Below the pieces are notes generated by a model. It worked only from the letters and a program-made list of their open reading frames with translations. It ran no database searches and was not told the origin of the DNA. The position numbers were made by a program, and so were the translations under genes. This document shows positions 1 to 8,302 of a DNA stretch of 64,000 nt, piece by piece (positions within the stretch are counted from its first letter, which is position 1; each line of letters opens with the position of its first letter). Source of the DNA: Aliarcobacter vitoriensis (GTDB lineage Bacteria; Campylobacterota; Campylobacteria; Campylobacterales; Arcobacteraceae); NCBI RefSeq assembly GCF_003316695.1, contig NZ_PDKB01000007.1, forward strand, positions 62,001 through 126,000, in the 5' to 3' direction.

Positions 1-556
1 AGAGTTTGAAAGAGATTTTGATATAAATAGCTATGAAGATGTAAAAAAACTTGTTTTTGATTTTGGAACAGTTAGCATAAATAACAATATAAAACTTGAT
101 TTAAGTGATATTAGAAAAGTTTTAAGATTTGTTCCTATGCAAAAAGATAACAATGATTTTACATTCAATCACACTTTAGCAAATATGAAATATGTAAATG
201 GTTCATACCAAATATATGTTGGAAATATACTAGTCACTACACTTTTTCCACAATATTTTGATATAAAAAATTCAACTGAAACTATAAAAATAGAAGTTGA
301 TAATAACAAAGCGATCGATACAACTTTTGGAAATATTGTAGAAGTTACAGATAGCTTTAAAATATTAAAAAGTGATTTTAGAGTAAATGTTATCGGATTT
401 AGCAAAACTGGAGTTGATAGCGAAGATGGAATATTACTTAAAAAATCTGATATGGTAGATAGCTTTTCAATAGACAACAACAAACAATACTATAGAGTTG
501 AATTTTACAAAGACAATAACTTCTATGGAATGATAACTATAAAATTCAAAAAGTAA
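1..556 (+). CDS. hypothetical protein (5' end outside window)
   Basis: The reading frame is open from base 2 through to the stop at 554-556, well upstream of the first internal ATG at 137, so this is the C-terminal part of a longer protein whose start lies before the window. The visible 184 residues are rich in Asn, Lys, Asp and Ile, with alternating hydrophobic/polar residues suggesting beta structure, and no membrane segment or catalytic motif that I recognise. It ends at a bidirectional hairpin shared with the convergent small membrane gene. Function unknown. Confidence 0.7.
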   Translation, partial: EFERDFDINSYEDVKKLVFDFGTVSINNNIKLDLSDIRKVLRFVPMQKDNNDFTFNHTLANMKYVNGSYQIYVGNILVTTLFPQYFDIKNSTETIKIEVDNNKAIDTTFGNIVEVTDSFKILKSDFRVNVIGFSKTGVDSEDGILLKKSDMVDSFSIDNNKQYYRVEFYKDNNFYGMITIKFKK

Positions 557-577
557 GAAAACTTACTTTTGAATTTT
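541..577. terminator. bidirectional hairpin terminator
   Basis: An inverted repeat (arms about 541-557 and 562-577, 16 pairs with one bulged A, loop of 4) lies between two convergent stop codons (556 and 563). The arms are A/T-rich at the base, giving a U-run on either strand, as expected of a shared intrinsic terminator. Confidence 0.7.
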
Positions 578-757
578 TGGTGTACATTTTTTACTAATAA
601 TACAAACTGGACAAAAATCAACTAATCCCACAAGCAGTGGAATAATCCCTAAATAAAACCATACAATACCTGTAAATATTCCTATTGCTATTAAAATAAT
701 CCCTATAACTATTCTAAATGGTCTACAAAATGCTCTTATTTTATCAAATGTATTCAT
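563..757 (-). CDS. DUF2892/YgaP-type small membrane protein
   Basis: A 64-residue protein with an N-terminal 'FDKIRAFCRPFRIVIGI' segment followed by two closely spaced hydrophobic helices (about residues 15-30 and 31-46) and a Cys-rich tail (CPVC, KKC). This matches the DUF2892 family, the membrane part of YgaP-like proteins, which also occurs alone next to rhodanese or sulfur genes. The stand-alone form has no rhodanese domain, so no enzymatic role can be assigned. It is monocistronic, with an AAGGAG-like ribosome binding site (GGAGTTT) just upstream of the start. Confidence 0.75.
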   Translation of the reverse strand: MNTFDKIRAFCRPFRIVIGIILIAIGIFTGIVWFYLGIIPLLVGLVDFCPVCIISKKCTPKIQK

Positions 758-889
758 TTTAAACTCCTTTTTGAAATTATTATATAAGATAACTTAATTT
801 AATATAAATAAGCATAACTTATTATATTCCGTAATATATCTTTCTAAGATGAGTTTATATAAAATAATTGTTTATAATAAGGAGATTAT

Positions 890-1591
890 ATGAAAAAGGA
901 AAAGATATATTTTATTCCAGGGCTTATGACAGATATTAGACTTTGGAAAAAAGTAATACCACTTTTAGAAAATAGATTTGAAATAATCCACACTCCAATA
1001 CCAAATTCTACAAATTTTGATGAAATTGTAGAGATATTAAGCAACAACTTCAAAGAAGAGAAAATAAATATTTTAGGATTTTCATTAGGCGGTTATATAG
1101 CCTCTTATTTTACTTGTAAATTTCCACAAAAAGTAAAAAAACTTTTTACAGTTTCAGCAACTCCAGGAACGACTTCAAAAGAAGAGTTAGCAAGAAGAGA
1201 GTTAAAAATAGAAGCTTTTAAAAACTCTCATGAGTTTGGCTTAGATAGAGAAAAAGCTATTAGTCTAGTAGAAGTTCAAAATCAAAATGATGATGATTTA
1301 ATTCAAACTATCATGGATATGTTCAATGAACTTGGAAGGGATGTATTTTTAACTCAATTAACAAGTACTTTTAATAGAATTGATTTATTTGAAAGCCTTA
1401 ATAAACTTAATATTCCTATATATATGTTCTACAGTAGTGAAGATAGACTTTTAGATAAAGATAGTTTAAACAAGCTAGAAAATGAAAATCATAATATCAA
1501 ATTATTTAAAAGAATAGGAACAAGTCATAATATACCTTTAGAGTTTCCAAAAGATCTAGTAAAACATATAGAAAATTGGATAAAAGAATAA
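890..1591 (+). CDS. alpha/beta hydrolase
   Basis: A 233-residue protein with the alpha/beta-hydrolase pattern: an early 'FIPGLMTD' oxyanion-loop region (residues about 8-15), a nucleophile elbow GFSLGGY (Ser near residue 68), an acidic residue in 'SSEDRLLD' (near 186) and a late His in 'GTSHNIPLEFP' (near 213). The catalytic triad therefore looks complete and the length is normal for a compact esterase/lipase-like hydrolase. The substrate cannot be read from the sequence. A GGAG ribosome binding site precedes the ATG. It is followed by an oxidoreductase gene 59 bases downstream in the same direction. Confidence 0.85.
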   Translation: MKKEKIYFIPGLMTDIRLWKKVIPLLENRFEIIHTPIPNSTNFDEIVEILSNNFKEEKINILGFSLGGYIASYFTCKFPQKVKKLFTVSATPGTTSKEELARRELKIEAFKNSHEFGLDREKAISLVEVQNQNDDDLIQTIMDMFNELGRDVFLTQLTSTFNRIDLFESLNKLNIPIYMFYSSEDRLLDKDSLNKLENENHNIKLFKRIGTSHNIPLEFPKDLVKHIENWIKE

Positions 1592-1650
1592 GTATTAATT
1601 TTATAAAGCTTTTGATAAAATATAGTTTTAAATTAAATAAAGGATAAATT

Positions 1651-2244
1651 ATGAAATATGATGTGATTATTATAGGGGCTGGTGCAGCTGGATTTGGTTG
1701 TGCTTTAAACTTAGGAAGTGCAAATGATAAGTTTGATTGGGCGAAAGATAAAAAATATTTAATGCTTGATGACAATAAGAGTGATTTAAATGTTGGAAGA
1801 TATTGCAATGTTGCTGGTGTTGAATTTGGTATAAATGGTGTTGATTTATTGGTAAAAATGAAAAATCAAATAAAAAACTATCCTGCAATTGAGTTAAAAG
1901 AAGAAAAGGCTACAAAAATAGAAAAAATTGGAAATACTTTCAAAGTAACAACTGAAAATAGTACATTTGAATCTGAGATAGTGGTTCTTGCTACTGGATT
2001 ACATAAATTTGATATAGAAGTTGATGGTGTTGTAGTAAAAGATAATATTTTTGTTCCAAAACCAAATCTTATTTATTTAGAAAATAAAAATAATGTGATT
2101 GCACCAAATTTATATGTAGCTGGACTTGCTAGTGGAGTTCCTACAATGTTTGCTTGTGCAAGTGGTGATGGAACTAAAGTTGCTTGCGATATTTTTACTC
2201 AATGGAGTGGAAAAGTTGCTGTTGTTCACGACGTTAAAGCATAA
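1651..2244 (+). CDS. short FAD/NAD(P)-dependent oxidoreductase
   Basis: The N-terminus has the dinucleotide-binding signature GAGAAGFGCALNLG (residues 8-21) and there is an ATG motif (VVLATGL, near 112-118) and a C-terminal 'LYVAGLASGVPTMFACASGDGTKVACD' type FAD-binding segment, the arrangement of thioredoxin-reductase-like flavoproteins. At 197 residues it is much shorter than the roughly 310 of thioredoxin reductase and lacks the NADPH-binding insert and a CxxC redox pair. It may be a reduced flavoprotein that depends on a partner. Substrate unknown. Preceded by an AAAGGA ribosome binding site. Confidence 0.75.
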   Translation: MKYDVIIIGAGAAGFGCALNLGSANDKFDWAKDKKYLMLDDNKSDLNVGRYCNVAGVEFGINGVDLLVKMKNQIKNYPAIELKEEKATKIEKIGNTFKVTTENSTFESEIVVLATGLHKFDIEVDGVVVKDNIFVPKPNLIYLENKNNVIAPNLYVAGLASGVPTMFACASGDGTKVACDIFTQWSGKVAVVHDVKA

Positions 2245-2253
2245 AATACTGTA

Positions 2254-2275
2254 AGATTGAGATTTTTCTCAATCT
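2254..2275. terminator. hairpin between convergent genes
   Basis: A perfect 9-bp inverted repeat (arms 2254-2262 and 2267-2275, TTTT loop) lies between the stop of the oxidoreductase (2244) and the convergent gene ending at 2284. The flanking T-run is weak, so it may terminate only partly. Confidence 0.55.
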
Positions 2276-2283
2276 CACTTTGA

Positions 2284-2913
2284 TTACTCTTGTTCAGTTT
2301 TTTCTGATTTTGGGTTTTTTAAAGATTCTATTTTAGCATCTATTAAAGCTAAAGTTCGCTCTTGAGTTTTATATGAAATTTCAGGAAGTTCTCCACCAAA
2401 CATTTTTTCTGCCTCTTCAAAACCTTTTACGATTCCTTCTCTAACTTTTGCAAGATTATCTAAATTATCTCCAGCTATACCAATAGAAAACCCAGCAACT
2501 CTATCTGAAGTCTGTTTTATACCAAAGAAACCATTTTCACCAACCAAATTAGTTGCTTCTTCTTTAGTCAATTCTAAAATAGGTTTTCCTTTATATCCAA
2601 TATCTGATAAGCTCATATTGTCTATTTTACCAGTTCCACCTAAAAAATCTAAAACTCCTTGTTGAGCTTTTGTTGCTGTTAATTGTCCAAAAGCATTATC
2701 TTTTGTCATTTTAGATGCATTCATCTCAAATAAAATATATTGAGCATTCATAGATATAGCAACTTTTGCTGCTGAATTATTGATGATTTCATCTACTGAT
2801 TTTTCTTGTTCATTTTGTTTTTGAACTTGACTATTTTGCGTATTTTCGACCTTTGAACTTGCATTTTGTTGAAAAGCGTTTAGAGCTTGGTTTGTACTAC
2901 TTGAAATTTGCAT
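2284..2913 (-). CDS. conserved Campylobacterota hypothetical protein
   Basis: A 209-residue soluble protein with a low-complexity Gln/Asn/Ser-rich N-terminus (residues 1-45), a helical middle region with 'NAQYILFEMNASKM' and a C-terminal part containing 'GFFGIKQTSDRVAGFSIGIAGDN' and 'KVREGIVKGFEEAEKMFGG'. Proteins of this shape are found in many Campylobacterota, where they are sometimes labelled 'hydrogenase-4 component G'; nothing here supports a hydrogenase role and no hydrogenase genes are nearby. It has an AAGGAG ribosome binding site and lies alone just after the end of the polysaccharide operon. Confidence 0.6.
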   Translation of the reverse strand: MQISSSTNQALNAFQQNASSKVENTQNSQVQKQNEQEKSVDEIINNSAAKVAISMNAQYILFEMNASKMTKDNAFGQLTATKAQQGVLDFLGGTGKIDNMSLSDIGYKGKPILELTKEEATNLVGENGFFGIKQTSDRVAGFSIGIAGDNLDNLAKVREGIVKGFEEAEKMFGGELPEISYKTQERTLALIDAKIESLKNPKSEKTEQE

Positions 2914-2979
2914 AATAACTCCTTGTTTATTTACAGTAATTATACATTTCTTAAAATTAATTTAAACTAAAATTAATTT

Positions 2980-4722
2980 CTAAGAATTCAATTTATGATC
3001 AAATTCTGGAACAATCTCTTTTAATTTTACTATTTTATCTTCACAAATAAGAAGTTCTTCTATTTTTTTATTTAATTCATTTATATCAAATTTTGTTGAA
3101 CTTGCAACTGTAATAGACTCATATTGTGTTTTTGTATCGCTATCATTTATAAGTAGTTCTTCATATAGTTTTTCCCCTATTCTTAATCCACAAAATTCTA
3201 TTTGAATCTCATTTCTTCCACTTAATTCAATCATTTTTTTAGCTAAATCGACTATTTTGATAGGTTCACCCATATCTAGAATAAATATCTCCCCTCCTTT
3301 GCCAATACTTGCAGCTTGAAGCACAAGTTCACAAGCTTCTGGAATAAGCATAAAATATCTTGTTATATCAGGATGAGTTACTGTGATATTTTTTCCAGCT
3401 TCTATTTGTGATTTAAATTTAGGAATTACACTTCCACTACTTCCTAAAACATTTCCAAATCTAACAGCTATTATTTCTGTATTTTTTGCTTCTACATTTT
3501 GTGCATAAAGTTCACAAATTCGTTTTGTTGTACCCATAACATTTGTTGGACGAACCGCTTTATCTGTTGATATAAGAACAAACTTTTCTACACCATATTG
3601 TATAGATAAATCTATACAATTTTTTGTTCCAATTATATTATTTGTAATACCTTCTAAAATATTGTGTTCAACTAAAGGTACATGTTTATAAGCAGCTGCA
3701 TGAATAACAATTTCTGGATTATATTTTTCAAAAGTTTTTTCTAAAGTTTTTAGATCTCTTACACTTTGCATAATAGGGACTACATTTTTATCTCTTAATT
3801 CTTCTAAAATTGAGTAAAGATTAAATTCACTATGATCAAGTAATATAAGCTGTTTTGCTCCATAAACTTTACATTGTCTTGCTATTTCACTTCCTATACT
3901 TCCACCAGCTCCAGTTATAAGAACTATTTTATCTTTTATAAAATTTTGAATGGCATTTTTATCTAAATCTTTAGGTTTTCTAGCAAGTAAATCTTCTACT
4001 CCGATATCTTTAAGTTGTTTAGAAAACTCCTCTTTTTTTAGAATATTATTCATAGAAGGTAGAATTTTTATTTTATCAAATTTATCTTGCATAGATTCAT
4101 ATATAGTTTTAATCTGTTCTTGCGAAGCTGATGGCATAGCAATTACTATCAAATCAAATTTTTCTTTTTCAAAATAATCGTTATATTTTTCTTTTGAATA
4201 AATAGAAATACCATCTATACTTCTGTGATGTAAAATTTCATCATCATCTATAAAACAAATAAGTTTGTATTCACTACTTAAGAACTCTCTTTGAAGCTGA
4301 AGCCCAGCTTTTCCCGCTCCATATATTACTAAATTTTTTGTCTTCTTATTTTTTCCAACAGAGTGATAATATTTATAGACATAAACCAAAATATTTATAA
4401 TAAATGTGTAAAAAATCAAATCAATAAATAAAAGATTAAAAGAAATATGATAAAAATAATACAAAATAGGTGTATACACAATAAAACTAATCAATGCAAG
4501 TATAATTTTCATCAATCCTGTTTTTGTAGAAGCTTTTGACCAAGATAGTTTATAGTCATCAAAAAGTAAAAATGAAAACAGTATTCTAGTTGAAATTATG
4601 CTACTTAAAGCAAGTAATGAAAACTCTTTATGTATTAAAAAAGTCACTAAATAAAAAGTAAATATAGATACGATAATATTTACTATAATCCCTAAAAATC
4701 GTTTATCCCCTATATAACTCAT
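2980..4722 (-). CDS. membrane-bound nucleotide-sugar 4,6-dehydratase (CapD/WbpM/FlaA1-like)
   Basis: A 580-residue enzyme expected to convert UDP-GlcNAc to the 4-keto-6-deoxy sugar at the inner membrane. About four transmembrane helices occupy residues 10-120, a first Rossmann domain starts at 'VIYGAGKAGLQLQ' (about 132-144), and the catalytic short-chain dehydrogenase domain starts at 'VLITGAGGSIGSEIA' (about 271-285). The active-site segment reads STDKAVRPTNVMGTTKR, with Met where ordinary epimerases have Tyr, as in WbpM and PglF. Length is normal for the family. It is the last gene of the polysaccharide operon; its likely product feeds the WecA-like transferase encoded two genes upstream, or makes QuiNAc/FucNAc-type sugars. 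Confidence 0.92.
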   Translation of the reverse strand: MSYIGDKRFLGIIVNIIVSIFTFYLVTFLIHKEFSLLALSSIISTRILFSFLLFDDYKLSWSKASTKTGLMKIILALISFIVYTPILYYFYHISFNLLFIDLIFYTFIINILVYVYKYYHSVGKNKKTKNLVIYGAGKAGLQLQREFLSSEYKLICFIDDDEILHHRSIDGISIYSKEKYNDYFEKEKFDLIVIAMPSASQEQIKTIYESMQDKFDKIKILPSMNNILKKEEFSKQLKDIGVEDLLARKPKDLDKNAIQNFIKDKIVLITGAGGSIGSEIARQCKVYGAKQLILLDHSEFNLYSILEELRDKNVVPIMQSVRDLKTLEKTFEKYNPEIVIHAAAYKHVPLVEHNILEGITNNIIGTKNCIDLSIQYGVEKFVLISTDKAVRPTNVMGTTKRICELYAQNVEAKNTEIIAVRFGNVLGSSGSVIPKFKSQIEAGKNITVTHPDITRYFMLIPEACELVLQAASIGKGGEIFILDMGEPIKIVDLAKKMIELSGRNEIQIEFCGLRIGEKLYEELLINDSDTKTQYESITVASSTKFDINELNKKIEELLICEDKIVKLKEIVPEFDHKLNS

Positions 4723-4734
4723 TTGTTTTACCTT

Positions 4735-5307
4735 CTAATAATAATTTTTATTGTACATAAATGGTGATTTTGTATCTTTAAAAGCTAATAAATTTTTATC
4801 AGCTTCAGAAACAATGACTGATTTTTTTTTTATTTTCCAATCAATATTCAAATTTTCATCATCATATCTTACACCAATGCTCTCGCCTTGTGCAAAATAT
4901 CTATCAATTTTTATCATAACCAAAGCATCTTCACTTAAAACTGAAAATCCATGCAAAAAACCTCTAGGAACAAAAAGTTGTTTATTTTCTTCACTATTTA
5001 ACTCTATACTTATAGATTTACCAAAAGTTGGACTTCCTACTCTAAAATCAACTGCAACATCTAAAATTTTACCTTTTAATACACTTACTAACTTTGACTG
5101 TGCATAATCTAAGCTGTTTGTGTGAAGTCCCCTTATAACTCCATATTTACTATATGAAATATTATCTTGACAAAAATCAACATTAAATCCTAAGAAGTTA
5201 TCAAAACTCTCTTTTTTAAATGATTCAAAAACAAATCCACGATTATCTTTATGAAAAGTTGGCTCACAAAGTATTAACTCAGGTATTTCAAGTCTTTTAT
5301 AGTTCAT
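4735..5307 (-). CDS. RmlC-like dTDP-4-keto-6-deoxyhexose 3,5-epimerase, second copy
   Basis: A 190-residue cupin protein of the RmlC family: 'RGLHTNSLDYAQSKLVSVLKG' (about 59-79), 'ILDVAVDFRVGSPTFG' and 'LFVPRGFLHGFSVL'. It is clearly paralogous to the rfbC gene of this operon (about 29160-29735) but differs at positions that are strongly conserved there: HYQ becomes HTN after the catalytic His, and '[10 protein letters not shown]' becomes 'IKIDRYFAQG'. This suggests altered specificity, such as a single-position epimerase or action on a different keto-sugar. The gene abuts the WecA-like gene (its start overlaps that gene's stop at 5307) and precedes the CapD-like dehydratase by 12 bases, so it probably acts on that sugar branch. 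Confidence 0.82.
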   Translation of the reverse strand: MNYKRLEIPELILCEPTFHKDNRGFVFESFKKESFDNFLGFNVDFCQDNISYSKYGVIRGLHTNSLDYAQSKLVSVLKGKILDVAVDFRVGSPTFGKSISIELNSEENKQLFVPRGFLHGFSVLSEDALVMIKIDRYFAQGESIGVRYDDENLNIDWKIKKKSVIVSEADKNLLAFKDTKSPFMYNKNYY

Positions 5308-6269
5308 TATTCAAATCTTTTTTTATTATCTACAAATTTCATACTTAAAACTAAAATTATCAAAGCTATCATAAAAGCTACAAAAATATTTGGTATAAAA
5401 TAAACTATAATAAATAAAACTAAATTTAATCCTATAGAATAATTTGTAACTTTATAATGACTCCATCCTGATTGAGTTAATCTTTGATAAGCATGTTTTT
5501 TATGTGCTTGAGATAGCTTTTCTTTATTTAATTTTCTTCGTATTAAAGTCAAAGTTGCATCAAACCAATAAACACTAAATAATATAATCCATATCCAAAA
5601 ATTGGCTGATTCTTGATTTGAATAATATATAGTAAAAATAGCTACATTATATCCTAAAAGTGTACTTCCTACATCTCCCATAAATATCTTAGCTTTATTC
5701 CAATTCCAATATAAAAATCCTAAAACTGCCACAAGTAAAACTAAAAAATGATTCCCACTAAATAAAATAAATCCAGCAAAACTTAAAAAAACTGCTTCAC
5801 TTCCTGCATAGCCATTTATACCATCTAAAAAGTTATAAAGATTTATAAACCAAATAATCATAAAAAAAGCAAAAATATTTGTAAAAATAGGATTTTGTAT
5901 ATCAAAAATACCAAAAGTTAAAGTTTCAAATCCACCTAAAAAATACAATCCTCCAATAGCAACAATAGCTTGAACTATAAGTCTTAATTTCGGGCTTAGT
6001 TCATAAATATCATCAAAAAAACTAACTACTGAAATAACTGCTCCAAAAAGTAAAGCATAAAATAGATTTAGATCTATTTGATTTGAAAAATAAAGATAAA
6101 ATAATCCTATAAACCAAGTAATGGCAAGTGCTATTCCTCCACCATGAGGAGTTGGAACTGTATGAGAACTTCTTTCATTTACACTTGCCACAAATGATTT
6201 TTTTATCATATAATTTTTTATAAAATATGTAATGGAAAAAGATATAAAAAATAAAAGTATATAAATCAA
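5307..6269 (-). CDS. WecA/WbpL-family undecaprenyl-phosphate sugar-1-phosphate transferase
   Basis: A 320-residue polytopic membrane protein (about ten helices) with the signatures of the MraY/WecA superfamily: an early 'SSHTVPTPHGGGIALA' motif (about 34-49), 'SFFDDIYELSPKLRL' with the paired Asp (about 83-97), 'WFINLYNFLDGINGYAGSE' (about 140-158), 'FMGDVGSTLLGY' (about 196-207) and a basic cytoplasmic loop 'KKHAYQRL'. It should load the first sugar phosphate onto undecaprenyl phosphate and so start the O-unit, matching the Wzx/Wzy/Wzz genes upstream. It starts only 2 bases after the stop of the MazF-like toxin gene, so the two are cotranscribed. Confidence 0.9.
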   Translation of the reverse strand: MIYILLFFISFSITYFIKNYMIKKSFVASVNERSSHTVPTPHGGGIALAITWFIGLFYLYFSNQIDLNLFYALLFGAVISVVSFFDDIYELSPKLRLIVQAIVAIGGLYFLGGFETLTFGIFDIQNPIFTNIFAFFMIIWFINLYNFLDGINGYAGSEAVFLSFAGFILFSGNHFLVLLVAVLGFLYWNWNKAKIFMGDVGSTLLGYNVAIFTIYYSNQESANFWIWIILFSVYWFDATLTLIRRKLNKEKLSQAHKKHAYQRLTQSGWSHYKVTNYSIGLNLVLFIIVYFIPNIFVAFMIALIILVLSMKFVDNKKRFE

Positions 6270-6271
6270 AG

Positions 6272-6604
6272 TTAAATCCTTTCAAATCTCTGACAAAGTA
6301 TTTGTAAAATCTTTTCTTGTGTTTTAATACTTGAGATTGAAGCTAGTTTTTTTATAAGTCTATTTTTAGAAATAGTTCTTATTTGTTGGCATAAAAGTAT
6401 TGAAGATTTTTCTAACTCTTTTTTTAATAAAAATTCATTTGGATATATTTTTCTTTCATCTTTTAAAGAAGTTATAGGAATAATTGTAATAACATCTAAA
6501 ATATTTTCATAATCATTTGATATTACTAAAACTGGTCTAGTTCCCGATTGTTCTCTTCCAACAATTGGGTTTAAATCTGCTAAATAAATATCATACTGAT
6601 TCAT
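6272..6604 (-). CDS. MazF/PemK-family endoribonuclease toxin
   Basis: A 110-residue protein beginning 'MNQYDIYLADLNPIVGREQSG', then TRPVLVISND, which is the conserved MazF/PemK fold signature (G-x-E-Q-x-G-x-R-P-V-L-V). The middle contains 'ITIIPITS' and the C-terminus ends with a helical region, all at normal length. MazF toxins cleave mRNA at short motifs and are held inactive by their cognate antitoxin. The stop of the antitoxin gene and this start are directly adjacent (6605/6604). It is unusual in sitting inside a polysaccharide operon, immediately before the initiating transferase. Confidence 0.9.
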   Translation of the reverse strand: MNQYDIYLADLNPIVGREQSGTRPVLVISNDYENILDVITIIPITSLKDERKIYPNEFLLKKELEKSSILLCQQIRTISKNRLIKKLASISSIKTQEKILQILCQRFERI

Positions 6605-6847
6605 CTATTTCTCTTCAAAATCAGCATATTTAAAATCATTTGTAATATCTTCCATATCTTGAATATAAAGCTTATCTTTTGAAGCTTCTATCATCGCTTT
6701 TTTATATTGCTCTTTTTTATTTTTTTCTATTAATAACTCTAAAGCATTTGATACTAATTCTGAAAAAGAACTATATTGTTTTGTTATATTAGTTGATTTT
6801 AATACATCATATAATGAGTCATTTATTGTTACTGTTTTTCTTAACAT
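6605..6847 (-). CDS. ribbon-helix-helix antitoxin for the MazF-like toxin
   Basis: An 80-residue protein with an N-terminal 'KTVTINDSLYDVLKS' strand and a following 'SFSELVSNALELLIEKNKKE' helix pair, typical of ribbon-helix-helix (CopG/MetJ-like) DNA-binding antitoxins, and an acidic, probably disordered C-terminal tail ('DMEDITNDFKYADFEEK') of the kind that neutralises the toxin. It is not an AbrB-type MazE. It has a strong AAGGAG ribosome binding site and its own plausible promoter in the 97 bases upstream, so the pair may be expressed independently of the long operon and autoregulated. Confidence 0.85.
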   Translation of the reverse strand: MLRKTVTINDSLYDVLKSTNITKQYSSFSELVSNALELLIEKNKKEQYKKAMIEASKDKLYIQDMEDITNDFKYADFEEK

Positions 6848-6905
6848 AAATCTCCTTTATCTTACTACTATTCATACTTTATATCATACTATAATTTGAC
6901 TTTTA

Positions 6906-7160
6906 TTATATTTTTTCTTCTTTTATCGTCAGTTTTATTCCATATTATACACTATATGGATTTTTTAGATTTAGTTTTTCTTTTGTGAGAGTATTATCTA
7001 CCTCTAAACTTCCATAAAGTCGCTTATAAAACGACCGTTTTACTAGCTTTAATAAACTTTCAGAAAATGGAATTTTTTCAAAGGTATATTTATTTTTGTA
7101 CTGATTTAAAAAACTACTTCCTAAATATCCATTTGAAACTGTAATTAGTATTTTATTCAT
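6906..7160 (-). pseudogene. internally deleted NAD-dependent sugar epimerase remnant
   Basis: The open frame (6945-7160, 71 codons) joins the first about 36 residues of an extended-SDR epimerase ('KILITVSNGYLGSSFLNQYK', where the first Gly of GxxGxxG is already Val) directly to the last about 35 residues ('SFYKRLYGSLEVDNTLTKEKLNL'), so some 220 residues of the enzyme core are missing in frame. The frame then meets TAA at 6945; reading through it continues 'YGIKLTIKEEKI' to a second stop at 6906, which resembles the normal family C-terminus ('PYSVEYGIK...'), so the first stop is probably a GAA-to-TAA change. It overlaps the glycosyltransferase-like gene upstream by 8 bases. No activity is expected. 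Confidence 0.75.
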
Positions 7161-8169
7161 TAATATTACCCTTAAATATAGTTTTTATCCAATTTTCCAA
7201 TGAATACTTCTGATAAATATCTATATCTATATCTTCATAATTTTCTATTAAAAAATCTGGACAAATTTTAGGTTTATTTCTATCAAATACAAATATATTG
7301 TTTTTATTATAAAAATCATATTTTTCAATTTCTTTATTTGTAGTTAAAAGTTTTTTCTTTGCTCCAAGTATTTCAATTGTTCTCATAGTTAAACCAGTTT
7401 GATTTGGATGTTGTATATCTATAATACATTTTGATTTTTTAATTATATCAATAACATCTGATTTAGATAGTGGTTTAAATGAAACTTCACTCCATTTAAT
7501 ATTTCTAAAATCTTTTTTTAATAATTTCTGAAAAAAGAAAAGAATTTTACTAGGAGAATAAAAATAAAAAGATGTATTTATATTTGTTCCTTTTAACTGT
7601 TTTCCTAGCTCTTTTATAATTTTATACCTATCACTATGAACTGTACCAATAAAACAAATATCATAAACCAATTCATTTTTTGTATCTGCTATATTTTCAT
7701 AATTTTTTATATAAAATAGTGGTAAGAATTTAATTTTTTTATCAATATTTGTATCACTAGAATCAAATGTAAAATATTTATCTGAAATATCTAAATAGTC
7801 TAAAGATGTTTTTTTATTTTTAATAGAATCCCAAAAATATGAAAATATTTTTATATTTTGATGTATAGATTTTATTTCTACAATAGTTTTAATACTTATA
7901 GTCTCTGGTGCAATTAAAAATAAATAATCAATATTTTCATATTTTGTAGCTTCAACTATATTTTTATAATAATCTTCTATTCTTTTTGAGATAATACTTT
8001 TTAAATTTAATCTTATAAATGCTTTTGTAAAAAAATCATTCTTTGGTCTTTCATCAAAATATATAACTTTTGCACCAAAATTTTCTAACTTTTTTTTTAT
8101 CTCTATTTCATATCCAAAAAAATTTGGAGCTAAAAATAAAACTGTTTTTTCTTTTAATTTGATATTCAT
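7153..8169 (-). CDS. CgeB-like glycosyltransferase, copy 1
   Basis: A 338-residue protein of the type annotated as lipopolysaccharide/spore-crust CgeB-like glycosyltransferase. Visible landmarks are 'VLFLAPNFFGYEIEIKKKLENFG' (split Rossmann start, about 10-32), 'FIGTVHSDRYKIIKEL' (start of the C-terminal half, about 173-188) and 'IIDIQHPNQTGLTMRTIEILGAKKKLLTTNK' (donor-binding region, about 247-277). It is clearly paralogous to the gene at 12163-13176; the two share the same landmarks in the same order. It is followed by the epimerase pseudogene and preceded by a 133-base gap and the reverse transcriptase gene. The sugar transferred cannot be deduced. Confidence 0.75.
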   Translation of the reverse strand: MNIKLKEKTVLFLAPNFFGYEIEIKKKLENFGAKVIYFDERPKNDFFTKAFIRLNLKSIISKRIEDYYKNIVEATKYENIDYLFLIAPETISIKTIVEIKSIHQNIKIFSYFWDSIKNKKTSLDYLDISDKYFTFDSSDTNIDKKIKFLPLFYIKNYENIADTKNELVYDICFIGTVHSDRYKIIKELGKQLKGTNINTSFYFYSPSKILFFFQKLLKKDFRNIKWSEVSFKPLSKSDVIDIIKKSKCIIDIQHPNQTGLTMRTIEILGAKKKLLTTNKEIEKYDFYNKNNIFVFDRNKPKICPDFLIENYEDIDIDIYQKYSLENWIKTIFKGNINE

Positions 8170-8302
8170 TTTAAATTATATTATCTTGAACATATTTATA
8201 TAGTTTACTTAAATTTATATCGCTAATATATGATACCATCTACATAACCTTCTCATTAATTTATTTTTATTTTAATTAATTATAATTTTTCTAATACTAT
8301 TT

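Noticed and set aside
8171-8239. 23-codon minus-strand frame just before the CgeB-like gene
   Set aside because: Too short, no motif and no convincing ribosome binding site; probably chance or a remnant in an AT-rich junction.
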